Positions 1-5,617 of a DNA stretch of 7,019 nucleotides are shown here, piece after piece. The position numbers and the translations under genes were made by a program. The notes beneath the pieces are model-generated. The model saw only the letters and a list, made by a program, of their open reading frames with translations, did no database searches and was not told the DNA's origin. Source of the DNA: JBBRNV01 sp038227435 (GTDB lineage Bacteria; Patescibacteriota; Minisyncoccia; Phycocordibacterales; CALRBL01); NCBI GenBank assembly GCA_038227435.1, contig JBBRPW010000025.1, forward strand, positions 1 through 7,019. Direction: 5' to 3'. How positions within the stretch are numbered: position 1 is the stretch's first letter; every line of letters begins with the position of its first letter.

Positions 1-978
1 AGAATACAAAATGCAGTACTTGGATTGGTGCTTGCCCTTTCAACTTATTTAATTTTAAATACGATCAATAGTGATTTTTTGAATACAGAGTTGGCGGTAG
101 ATCAACAGAACATAGCGGTGCAAGATCAGTTGGGGGCGGCGATTCCGCTTGCTGCACAACAATCAAACGCCTTTGGTAATCCAAATGCTGGACTACTTAG
201 TGCCACGGGGGGTCCTGGGGGAGGTGCGGGTCAACCAGCAAACCCCATAACATCGGCAACCTGGGAAGGATCAAACTTTGTAACAAGATATAGTGATGGT
301 TCTACAAACTATTTATATTTTGACGAGGCGGGACAAGGACATCTTGCGAGATACGATACAAATTACAACATTATCGGTTCGCCGACAGACGTAACGCCCC
401 GAGATTATAATGGGGTGGGTGGAGCTCCGACTGCATACTATACTTCGGATAATTCACTGATTGGTGCTGCGGGACAAAGACTCACAGATAGTAATGGGGT
501 GCCTGTGGGAACGGTTGCTCCAGGATTTAATGACTATCTTACAGCACACGAGTGTAGTCCTCAATCAAGACCAGGGCAATGTGCGGCGGGCGCAGCAGAT
601 TTATTTGTGGCATATTACGGAACAAATACTGGTTTTGCGCGAGGTGGTGGAGACGCAGACGCACAAGGAGCCAATTTAGCTCGACTTTCTACAACAGAGG
701 GGTCGAGTTGGCGTGAATATACAGGACCACGAGACCAAGCGCCAAATGGTTCTATTTGGTACGTAAATTCTGATGGTGGACAAACACTGGACCGAAACGG
801 AAACCCAACAGGAGGTTCTCTTCACGGACACATTTCTGATATGTACAGAGATTCGAATGGAGCAGTACGCTTCGGATCAGATTACAATTCAGCAAGTCCA
901 AATGGATCGTTAGGGCCGGCGCTTGATGCTGGTCGGTCAACAATTAGAATTTTCTATTTCACGGGACCAGGAAGATAG
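1..978 (+). CDS. Pilin-like secreted protein with long Gly/Asn-rich tail (5' end missing)
   Basis: The frame is open from base 1 to the TAG at 976-978 (325 codons visible), so the start lies upstream; an internal TTG at 25 is not a credible start because coding continues across it. Codons 4-22 form a hydrophobic segment (VLGLVLALSTYLILNTIN) matching, from memory, the last membrane helix of the CPR type IV secretion pilin-like family (PF18895), where it usually reads LNTINP. After it comes a low-complexity Gly/Ala/Gln/Asn linker (codons about 30-82), then a long domain rich in Tyr, Gly, Asn and Asp, probably outside the cell. Four copies of a loose GQxxxDxxGxxxG-like unit lie near codons 109-126, 156-171, 259-272 and 281-293. 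Two cysteines (codons 185 and 194) could form a disulfide. I recognise no catalytic motif. The next gene starts 51 bp downstream and carries one similar unit. The membrane segment call is fairly firm; the tail's function is unknown. Confidence 0.8.
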   Translation, partial: RIQNAVLGLVLALSTYLILNTINSDFLNTELAVDQQNIAVQDQLGAAIPLAAQQSNAFGNPNAGLLSATGGPGGGAGQPANPITSATWEGSNFVTRYSDGSTNYLYFDEAGQGHLARYDTNYNIIGSPTDVTPRDYNGVGGAPTAYYTSDNSLIGAAGQRLTDSNGVPVGTVAPGFNDYLTAHECSPQSRPGQCAAGAADLFVAYYGTNTGFARGGGDADAQGANLARLSTTEGSSWREYTGPRDQAPNGSIWYVNSDGGQTLDRNGNPTGGSLHGHISDMYRDSNGAVRFGSDYNSASPNGSLGPALDAGRSTIRIFYFTGPGR

Positions 979-1012
979 TAGTAAATATTTTCCTTTAATT
1001 TAATCCCCGCTC

Positions 1013-1021
1013 TGCTATAAT
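1013..1021 (+). promoter_or_regulatory. Extended -10 promoter of the propeller-protein gene
   Basis: TGCTATAAT is a perfect extended -10 element (TG at 1013-1014, TATAAT at 1016-1021). Only 8 nt separate the hexamer from the ATG at 1030, so transcription would begin within about two bases of the start codon. No clear TTGACA-like -35 is seen, which is usual for an extended -10. There is no Shine-Dalgarno sequence before the ATG. The site shows that this gene can be transcribed separately from the pilin-like gene upstream. Confidence 0.7.
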
Positions 1022-1029
1022 AAAGCGAA

Positions 1030-2523
1030 ATGAAGCGACGTACGTATATTATTATTGCAGTTTGTTTTGTTTTACTACTTCTTGGTGTATTTCTTTTTGT
1101 CTATTTTAAATTTAATAAACAAAATTCAACAACGGATTTAAACCCAAACAATCAAGTAACTGATGTTGGCTCAAATAAGTATTTACTCGATGGGGGAGCA
1201 GGGCAAATAGCGAGAGACTCTGTAGGAAATGTGGTTAATACGAGTGGTGGTCCGGCACCTGTGGTTATCGAGGGGACAATATTGCCACCAAAACTTCGTC
1301 ATATATATGTAAGCCCTCAGGCAGGGGCTGGTTTTGCATACATAAGCTTTGCTTACAGCACAACAAGCTCAACAGGGAAAGTTTCTACCTCGACAAAAAT
1401 TATTCCTCTTATTCGTTTTGTAGATAGGTCGCTTGGTCATATTTACGAAACAGCGACCTCAACAATAATCAATACTCGAATTTCAAATATTGCTGCGCCA
1501 AAAACATATGTTGCTTCGTTTGCTTTGGATGGAAAGTCGGTGTTATTACAGAATTTGGCAAATGATACCGATGTAATTGCTTCATATTTTGCAAATATCT
1601 CAAAAAAACCCACAGACGTTGTTCAGATTAAATATAGTTCAAGCACAGCAAGTGGTACGCAGGTTGTTTCAACTAGTAATCAAGCAATAAATCCACCTTC
1701 GCCTCAAAACTATATTTCTGAAACCGATGGATACCAACTATCTGGAGAATTTTTAGCAAACGGTTTAAAAACATATGAAGTGTCTCCGGATCAAACAAAA
1801 TTATTTTATCTCGACACAAACAACGGAGACTCAAGTGGAATTATTACCAATCTTTTAACAGGAGCTAAATCGATTGTTTGGAAAGATCCGCTAATTCAAT
1901 GGAACATGGGTTGGGCAGGGGATAAAAACCTATTATTCTGGAATGCACCGAGCGGTGAAAACCAGGGGGCTCTCTATTTATTTAATTTAGACACAAAGCA
2001 GTCTCGGCTTTTAGTTAACCCGATTGCAGGCCTTACCGCATTAAGTTCTCCGCTTTTTAATACAAATAAATCTATTTTAATTGGCGACACCGTGGAAGGA
2101 GTAATGAATCTTGGTGTAATTAACAGCACCAACAGCGCAGAGAAAGTATTACCTCTAAAAACTCTTCCTGAGAAATGTGTTTGGTCAAAAATAAATCCAG
2201 AAACTGTTTATTGTGCGGTTCCGAGATCTCCATCTACTTCAGTTACGCTTCCAGACGCATGGTATCAAGGAAGTATTTCATTTAATGACGACCTTTGGTC
2301 AATCAATACCAAAACAGGGTCGAGTTTTGTTATTCAACAACTAAACGATGTTGCCACAAAAGCAGGGAACATCGACGCCATAAATCTTTCACTAAACAAA
2401 ACTGAAGACTATTTATTGTTTACAAATAAAAAGGATTTAAGTTTGTGGGGATTGCGCCTTATTGATCCTGTAATTAAGAAAGCTTCCTTTGCAACAAGCA
2501 CGGCAAGTAGTACTACTAGGTAG
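1030..2523 (+). CDS. Membrane-anchored protein with probable beta-propeller outer domain, function unknown
   Basis: This 497-residue protein starts with a short basic end (MKRR), then one membrane helix at residues 6-26 without a lipobox, so it is predicted to be anchored with the bulk outside. Residues 30-80 are a Ser/Thr/Asn/Gly linker including GAGQIARDSVGNVV (56-69), which resembles a unit repeated in the tail of the preceding protein. From about residue 85 it is rich in short beta strands. Segments such as the ones near 249-285, 292-328, 381-397 and 421-470 pair a strand like 'SPDQTKLFYL' with a following 'LFNLDTKQSRLL' strand, as in TolB/WD40-like propellers. Cys383 and Cys395 (KCVW ... 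YCAVP) could form a disulfide, and LPDAWYQG with DDLWSI follows at 407-425. From memory, similar proteins with these motifs are common and uncharacterised in CPR genomes, often near pilin genes. A surface scaffold or adhesion role is only inference. The ATG is fixed by the close promoter and by the membrane helix directly after it. Confidence 0.85.
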   Translation: MKRRTYIIIAVCFVLLLLGVFLFVYFKFNKQNSTTDLNPNNQVTDVGSNKYLLDGGAGQIARDSVGNVVNTSGGPAPVVIEGTILPPKLRHIYVSPQAGAGFAYISFAYSTTSSTGKVSTSTKIIPLIRFVDRSLGHIYETATSTIINTRISNIAAPKTYVASFALDGKSVLLQNLANDTDVIASYFANISKKPTDVVQIKYSSSTASGTQVVSTSNQAINPPSPQNYISETDGYQLSGEFLANGLKTYEVSPDQTKLFYLDTNNGDSSGIITNLLTGAKSIVWKDPLIQWNMGWAGDKNLLFWNAPSGENQGALYLFNLDTKQSRLLVNPIAGLTALSSPLFNTNKSILIGDTVEGVMNLGVINSTNSAEKVLPLKTLPEKCVWSKINPETVYCAVPRSPSTSVTLPDAWYQGSISFNDDLWSINTKTGSSFVIQQLNDVATKAGNIDAINLSLNKTEDYLLFTNKKDLSLWGLRLIDPVIKKASFATSTASSTTR

Positions 2524-2591
2524 TAAAAAGAGGGGGAAAAGAAAAGACACCAAACGAAAGGGTTGTTGGGGGATGGAAGTGGAGGAGACTT
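2524..2591. other. Convergent purine-rich intergenic gap
   Basis: The gap between the stops of the propeller gene and yidC is strongly purine-biased on the plus strand. It has an uninterrupted purine run at 2525-2547 and several G runs at 2560-2585 (GGG, GGGGG, GG, GG, GG). A small hairpin, TACTAC-TAG-GTAGTA, spans 2511-2525 over the stop codon but is followed by A residues, not T, so it is not a standard plus-strand terminator. On the minus strand the gap reads as pyrimidines without a GC-rich stem. Termination of the two converging transcripts must happen here or nearby, but no classical intrinsic terminator is visible. Confidence 0.4.
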
Positions 2592-3317
2592 TTAAAGTTC
2601 CTGTTGTTGTTTTGGTTCTCGTAAATATAACTCTTGTCCAATAGTAAATAAATTAGAGACGATCCAATATAAAGAAAGGGCTCCTGAAACGGTAAACGAG
2701 ATTCCAAATACAATTAAAGGGAAAACGTATTTCGCTTGCATTCCCATGCTTTGTGCAAAATCTTCAGCAAAACTTCCTTTTTTTCCATCTTCTGTTTTTG
2801 TTTTAGCGGGAGGAATAGAAAGTCGGGCAGAAATATGTTGAGAGATTGCAGCGATTGCTCCTAATATTGGGCTGGGGAGGGCAATGTTAACTAATCCCAA
2901 AAACAACATACTTACTCCAACAGGAGCATGAACGAATGAATAAAGAAGGGCTTGATTAATAACAGGGAGGCCACTGCGTGCAAAAATTAAGTAAAGGGCA
3001 ATAAGGATTGGAAGCTGAATAAGAGTTAAAAACACCCCAGAAATAGGGTTTATTTTATGTTTTTTATAAATTTCCATTGTTTTCAATGCAAGCTCTTGTT
3101 TATTGTCTTTGTACTGCTCTTTAACAGCGTCGATTTCAGGTTGAACTTTTTTTAAAGCCATTTGTGTTCGAACTGATTTTCGAGAAAGAGGAAAGAGTAA
3201 GAGTTTTATGGCGACAGTAAAAATAATTACTGCAATTCCAACATCGAAATGAGGAAAGAGTGATAGAAGAGCTACTAATGCATTATAAAGGGGATCGTAA
3301 ATAATTGTATGAAACAT
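2592..3317 (-). CDS. yidC: Membrane protein insertase YidC/Oxa1 family (short form)
   Basis: This 241-residue protein inserts and folds membrane proteins, alone or with the Sec translocon. It has the five-helix core of the family: helices near residues 26-45, 94-113, 131-146, 149-166 and 198-225. A hydrophilic, charged cytoplasmic loop follows helix 1, with the family signature QPEIDAVKEQYKDNKQEL at 59-76 and KHKINPISGVFLTLIQLPI at 86-104. It lacks the large periplasmic domain of proteobacterial YidC and has no lipobox, like minimal Gram-positive and organelle forms. The groove position that is Arg366 in E. coli (IVRGIMYPL) aligns with Lys38 here (AIKLLLFPL), keeping the positive charge. The C-terminus is short and Gln-rich and lacks a long basic tail. 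The ATG overlaps the rnpA stop as TAATG, indicating translational coupling. It is last in the rpmH-rnpA-yidC operon; no yidD is present. Confidence 0.95.
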   Translation of the reverse strand: MFHTIIYDPLYNALVALLSLFPHFDVGIAVIIFTVAIKLLLFPLSRKSVRTQMALKKVQPEIDAVKEQYKDNKQELALKTMEIYKKHKINPISGVFLTLIQLPILIALYLIFARSGLPVINQALLYSFVHAPVGVSMLFLGLVNIALPSPILGAIAAISQHISARLSIPPAKTKTEDGKKGSFAEDFAQSMGMQAKYVFPLIVFGISFTVSGALSLYWIVSNLFTIGQELYLREPKQQQEL

Positions 3318-3655
3318 TACAGCAGTATAGCAGTCGTTACTTTTGATACAAGATTTTTAATATCTTCATTTATTTCTTGAAAAGAAGCCTTGTTCACATT
3401 TATTTTAGTAAAAAATATCATTAGAACTTTAGGAAAATTTTTATGTTTTTTTATCTCGTCTCTGATTGCATATAGCACCCTTCGTTTTAGTTTGTGTCGG
3501 TCAGGTGATAGTTTAAATACTTTTTTCGACACAACTACCCCTGTTCTAAATGTGGGGGATAGAGACGCTGATACAGAAAAAAAAGAACCGTGAAATACTT
3601 TCAGGTTCTTCTTTTTAAAATCGTCTTTGTTGGCTCGAAATCGAGCTTTGAACAT
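3317..3655 (-). CDS. rnpA: Ribonuclease P protein component
   Basis: This 112-residue basic protein is the protein subunit of RNase P, which binds the catalytic RNA and helps it cut the 5' leader from precursor tRNAs. Length and gene position match the family. The N-terminal part (FKARFRANKDDFKK) resembles the usual opening, and residues 38-49 (TGVVVSKKVFKL) match the conserved strand before the RNA-binding helix. The RNR-type motif, normally close to RNRxKR, is RHKLKR at 53-58 here, so the central Asn is His and the second Arg is Lys; charge is kept but the usual Asn is missing. It starts 13 nt after rpmH (spacer TATCTAAAAATCT) with no Shine-Dalgarno sequence, so it is probably translated from the rpmH transcript by coupling or weak initiation. 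Its stop overlaps the yidC start by one base. Identity rests on motif plus context and is secure. Confidence 0.92.
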   Translation of the reverse strand: MFKARFRANKDDFKKKNLKVFHGSFFSVSASLSPTFRTGVVVSKKVFKLSPDRHKLKRRVLYAIRDEIKKHKNFPKVLMIFFTKINVNKASFQEINEDIKNLVSKVTTAILL

Positions 3656-3668
3656 AGATTTTTAGATA

Positions 3669-3812
3669 TTAACTACCAACAGTCGAAAGTCGAGCTCGAC
3701 CCTTTTGTCTTCGTGCCTTTAAAACACGCTTTCCGGTTTTTGTTTTTGATCGACTAAGAAAACCGTGTGCTCGGGCTCTCTTTCGTTTTTTAGGATTATA
3801 CGTAAATGACAT
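3669..3812 (-). CDS. rpmH: 50S ribosomal protein L34
   Basis: A 47-residue, highly basic protein of the large ribosomal subunit. It opens MSFTYNPKKRKRARAHGF and continues with SRSKTKTGKRVLKARRQKG and RARLS, which follows the L34 pattern (TYQPSKRKRKRxHGF...RMxTKxGRxVLxxRRxKGRxxLS). It ends with a short extra tail, TVGS. It is the first gene of the minus-strand operon with rnpA and yidC, divergent from dnaA, the standard origin-proximal arrangement. The ATG is the only one that gives the normal family N-terminus. A -10-like site lies 11 nt upstream, so the leader is only a few bases and contains no Shine-Dalgarno sequence. Confidence 0.96.
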   Translation of the reverse strand: MSFTYNPKKRKRARAHGFLSRSKTKTGKRVLKARRQKGRARLSTVGS

Positions 3813-3823
3813 GAGACGACTCT

Positions 3824-3829
3824 ATCATA
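3824..3829 (-). promoter_or_regulatory. Probable -10 element of the rpmH-rnpA-yidC operon
   Basis: On the minus strand TATGAT occupies 3829-3824, one mismatch from TATAAT, 11 nt before the rpmH ATG. Predicted transcription start falls about 4-5 nt upstream of the ATG, giving a near-leaderless mRNA. I see no good -35 at 16-18 bp spacing, so confidence is moderate. The site lies back to back with the dnaA promoter in a 93-bp divergent region. Confidence 0.45.
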
Positions 3830-3880
3830 CTTTTTTACCACCATCAACACATTAATTTGATGTACACAACTTTCAAAAAG

Positions 3881-3889
3881 TTATGCACA
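3881..3889 (+). promoter_or_regulatory. DnaA box in the dnaA promoter
   Basis: TTATGCACA matches the DnaA-box consensus TTATNCACA at every defined base. It lies 3 nt upstream of the dnaA -10 hexamer, inside the spacer, where bound DnaA would block RNA polymerase. This fits the autoregulation known for dnaA in other bacteria. It may also be an outlying part of the origin, since bipartite origins flank dnaA in some bacteria. Confidence 0.7.
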
Positions 3890-3892
3890 TAC

Positions 3893-3898
3893 TATACT
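3893..3898 (+). promoter_or_regulatory. -10 element of dnaA
   Basis: TATACT differs from TATAAT at one position and ends 7 nt before the dnaA ATG at 3906, so the predicted transcription start is the A of the start codon or next to it. The weak TTTCAA at 3871-3876 is a possible -35 with 16-bp spacing. No ribosome-binding sequence exists between this element and the ATG. Confidence 0.6.
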
Positions 3899-3905
3899 GT
3901 CTTTC

Positions 3906-5237
3906 ATGCACGATCTAAAACAATTATGGGATAGTGTTTTAGTACAAATCGAACTCGCCGTTTCTCCCGCAACATTCAACATGTGGTTCAAAGATACCCG
4001 CCTCGTCTCGTTTGATGAGGGCGCGGTAAAGCTTGGGGTACCTAATACATTCGTAAAAGAGTGGCTTTCAACAAAATTTCATGGAACTATTTTAAAACTC
4101 CTTCGAGATCTATCGGTTTCGGCCCACACCCTTGAATACGTTATTGTTCAGCCCGCAATGGAAAATGAGGAGAAAAAAAGTAAAAAAGGTGAAGACCTTA
4201 GCCTCCCTTTGTCTCCCTCAATCAATAAAGATGATAATTTAAATGCGAGGTACACCTTTGATAGCTTTATAATTGGTCCTTTTAATGAAATGGCTCATGC
4301 TGCGGCTTTGGCGATCTGTAGAAAACCTGTTTCTTATAATCCGGTTTTTATTTATGGAAACACAGGGCTTGGAAAAACACATTTGATGCAAGCGGTGGGG
4401 AACTATTTTAAAAGTCATGATAATTCAAAGCGAATTTATTACATTACATCCGAAAAATTTGCGCAAGAAATGATTAATTCAATGCAAAGCGGCCAAATGA
4501 ATAAATTTAAGGAGAAATATCGAAAATATGATGTGTTTATTATGGACGATATCCAATTTTTCTCTAATAAAGAGAAGACTCAGGAAGAGTTGTTCCACCT
4601 TTTCAACCATCTTTATGAAAACAACAAGCAAATCATTTTCTCATCTGACCGCCACCCAAACCTTATTCCAAGCCTTGAAAGCCGTCTTCGGTCTCGTTTT
4701 GTGTCGGGAATGATTGTAGATATTCCTCAACCAGATCATGAATCAAGAATGGCGTTATTTCGAACAAAAGCACTTAGTAATGGAATTGAGCTCTCAGAAG
4801 ATAGTTTAAACCTTCTGGCTAGCCATATTACGGGAAATATACGAGAAATTGAGGGGGTAATTAACAGTTTATCAATGAAAAAACAAGTGACGGGTAAGGA
4901 CCCGAGCCTTTTGGATGTAAAAAACGTTCTGAAAACAAGTACCCTTCCTCAAAAAGCTATTTCTAGTAAGGAGGTGGTTAAAACGATTGCAGAATTTTAC
5001 GGAGTTGAAGAAGAGAGTATTATCGACAAAAACCGAAAGAAGGAGGTTGTTAAGCCACGGCAGGTTTGTATGTATATTTTGCGACATAGTTTAAATCTTT
5101 CATATCCTGAAATAGGTAAGCGGTTGGGTGGGCGAGACCACACAACAGTAATGCATGCTTGTGACTCAATAAAAACAAAAATGGAGTTAGATGCGGTGTT
5201 TGGAGAAGAAATAAACCAGATTAAAACTCTTTTTTAG
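3906..5237 (+). CDS. dnaA: Chromosomal replication initiator protein DnaA
   Basis: DnaA binds DnaA boxes at oriC as an ATP-dependent oligomer, melts the origin and recruits the replicative helicase. This copy is 443 residues and has all four domains. Domain I (1-80) carries LWDSVLVQIELAVSPATFNMWF. A short charged linker, domain II, spans about 83-112. The AAA+ domain III (about 115-330) has Walker A GNTGLGKT (151-158), Walker B FIMDD (211-215), sensor 1 SSDRHP (246-251, where SDRPP is usual), the arginine-finger region LESRLRSRF (257-265) and sensor 2 GNIREIEG (310-317). DNA-binding domain IV (about 350-443) has RQVCMYILRH and the signature GGRDHTTVMHA (408-418), so it should read the usual box. 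The start is supported by a normal domain I beginning MHDLKQLW and the promoter 7 nt upstream. It is divergent from rpmH and followed by the probable oriC and dnaN. All key residues are intact, so the protein should be functional. Confidence 0.98.
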   Translation: MHDLKQLWDSVLVQIELAVSPATFNMWFKDTRLVSFDEGAVKLGVPNTFVKEWLSTKFHGTILKLLRDLSVSAHTLEYVIVQPAMENEEKKSKKGEDLSLPLSPSINKDDNLNARYTFDSFIIGPFNEMAHAAALAICRKPVSYNPVFIYGNTGLGKTHLMQAVGNYFKSHDNSKRIYYITSEKFAQEMINSMQSGQMNKFKEKYRKYDVFIMDDIQFFSNKEKTQEELFHLFNHLYENNKQIIFSSDRHPNLIPSLESRLRSRFVSGMIVDIPQPDHESRMALFRTKALSNGIELSEDSLNLLASHITGNIREIEGVINSLSMKKQVTGKDPSLLDVKNVLKTSTLPQKAISSKEVVKTIAEFYGVEEESIIDKNRKKEVVKPRQVCMYILRHSLNLSYPEIGKRLGGRDHTTVMHACDSIKTKMELDAVFGEEINQIKTLF

Positions 5238-5317
5238 TTTCTCACTTGTTGTTTGTTTTATTTTTCCGATTTTTATCTCTTTTTTGTGGAAATAGTTGGG
5301 GATATGTAGGTGTATAG

Positions 5318-5332
5318 TGGGGATAACATTAG
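5318..5332. repeat. 15-bp direct repeat, copy 1 (contains a DnaA-box-like site)
   Basis: TGGGGATAACATTAG occurs here and again identically at 5430-5444, 112 bp apart. The first nine bases are the reverse complement of TTATCCCCA, one mismatch from the consensus DnaA box TTATCCACA. Sequence conservation extends six bases beyond the box, so the repeated unit may be more than a single DnaA site. A related TGGGGATAT lies 21 bp to the left at 5297-5305. Confidence 0.85.
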
Positions 5333-5340
5333 GGATTTTC

Positions 5341-5349
5341 TGTGAATAA
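5341..5349 (-). promoter_or_regulatory. DnaA box, minus strand
   Basis: TGTGAATAA on the plus strand is TTATTCACA on the minus strand, a full match to TTATNCACA. It lies 23 bp (start to start) from the box-like site in the first 15-bp repeat, about two helical turns, so both could be bound on similar faces of the DNA. Confidence 0.7.
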
Positions 5350-5429
5350 CCTGTATATAGAGTCGAAAAAGGAGTTGATAACTTTGTTGGTGGGAATAGG
5401 AACAGGTTGTTTATAATTACCTGATAATT

Positions 5430-5444
5430 TGGGGATAACATTAG
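5430..5444. repeat. 15-bp direct repeat, copy 2 (contains a DnaA-box-like site)
   Basis: Second identical copy of TGGGGATAACATTAG, with the minus-strand box-like TTATCCCCA at 5438-5430. An inverted repeat, CAGGT at 5403-5407 and ACCTG at 5419-5423, lies just upstream. Confidence 0.85.
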
Positions 5445-5497
5445 AGAGTTTGGATTATTAATTTCTTGAACACAGATTCGCCGCAATCATCAACACC

Positions 5498-5545
5498 TCT
5501 TTTTTACAATATTCTAAAAAACCATTATTTATAGCTCTGTAAAGT
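5498..5545. other. AT-rich stretch of the origin, candidate unwinding region
   Basis: Between the minus-strand boxes on the left and the tandem plus-strand boxes on the right lies an AT-dominated stretch with runs TTTTTT (5500-5505) and AAAAAA (5516-5521), then ATTATTTATAG. Such a stretch next to DnaA boxes is a candidate site for strand opening. The triplet array at 5567-5580 is the competing candidate on the other side of the boxes. Confidence 0.4.
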
Positions 5546-5562
5546 TATCCCTCTTATCCACA
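5545..5562 (+). promoter_or_regulatory. Tandem DnaA boxes: TTATCCCTC then perfect TTATCCACA
   Basis: Two nine-base units abut without a gap. The first shares TTATCC with the consensus but diverges at its 3' end; the second (5554-5562) is the canonical TTATCCACA and the only exact copy in the window. Abutting same-strand boxes next to a GC cluster and a triplet array resemble the anchoring boxes of the basal unwinding system described in Bacillus subtilis. Confidence 0.75.
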
Positions 5563-5580
5563 GCCCTAATAGTAGTAGTA
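5563..5580 (+). repeat. GC cluster plus TAA-TAG-TAG-TAG triplet array (DnaA-trio-like)
   Basis: Directly after the perfect DnaA box come GCCC (5563-5566) and then TAATAGTAGTAGTA (5567-5580), a three-base periodic array. DnaA-trios are described as repeats of 3'-[G/A]AT-5', which reads 5'-TAG or TAA, so the triplets fit by sequence and the order box, GC cluster, trios fits the known basal unwinding system. The polarity may not: as I recall, in Bacillus the TAG-reading strand is the one opposite the TTATCCACA strand, whereas here it is the same strand. Confidence 0.6.
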
Positions 5581-5586
5581 TCTTAT

Positions 5587-5600
5587 CTATATACATATAG
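5587..5600. repeat. Short inverted repeat upstream of dnaN
   Basis: CTATAT-AC-ATATAG is a perfect 6-bp inverted repeat with a 2-bp centre. It overlaps where a -35 element of dnaN would sit and follows the triplet array. It could be a small operator or simply part of the easily melted DNA; the sequence does not decide. Confidence 0.4.
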
Positions 5601-5611
5601 GAAAGCCTGAG

Positions 5612-5617
5612 TATAAT
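5612..5617 (+). promoter_or_regulatory. -10 element of dnaN
   Basis: A perfect TATAAT ends 7 nt before the dnaN ATG at 5625, the same spacing as at dnaA. The predicted transcription start therefore falls on the start codon and the mRNA would be leaderless; no Shine-Dalgarno sequence is present. No clear -35 is seen at 16-18 bp; the inverted repeat at 5587-5600 occupies that place. Confidence 0.7.

Noticed and set aside
25..27. TTG at 25 as the start of the first gene
   Set aside because: The same frame is open to base 1 and the upstream codons complete the hydrophobic helix, so the gene is simply cut by the window edge.
461..943. Open frames on both strands inside the pilin-like gene
   Set aside because: They overlap a long continuous coding frame, lack promoters or recognisable protein features, and look like shadows.
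2511..2525. Hairpin TACTAC-TAG-GTAGTA as a terminator of the propeller gene
   Set aside because: The stem is only 6 bp, AT-rich, overlaps the stop codon, and is followed by A residues and not a T tract on the transcribed strand.
2516..2713. Minus-strand open frame overlapping the end of yidC
   Set aside because: It is out of frame with yidC, which is clearly coding here, and its upstream part lies within yidC. It is a shadow frame.
5231..5285. T-rich stretch after dnaA as an intrinsic terminator
   Set aside because: There are T runs but no GC-rich stem in front of them; AT-rich origin DNA explains it equally well.
5187..5486. Minus-strand open frame of 99 codons across the end of dnaA and the origin
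   Set aside because: It overlaps the dnaA 3' end and the DnaA boxes, is low-complexity (Asn, Ile, Phe, Lys), and its repeated peptide NSLMLSP-like segments simply reflect the 15-bp DNA repeat. No promoter or family match is seen.
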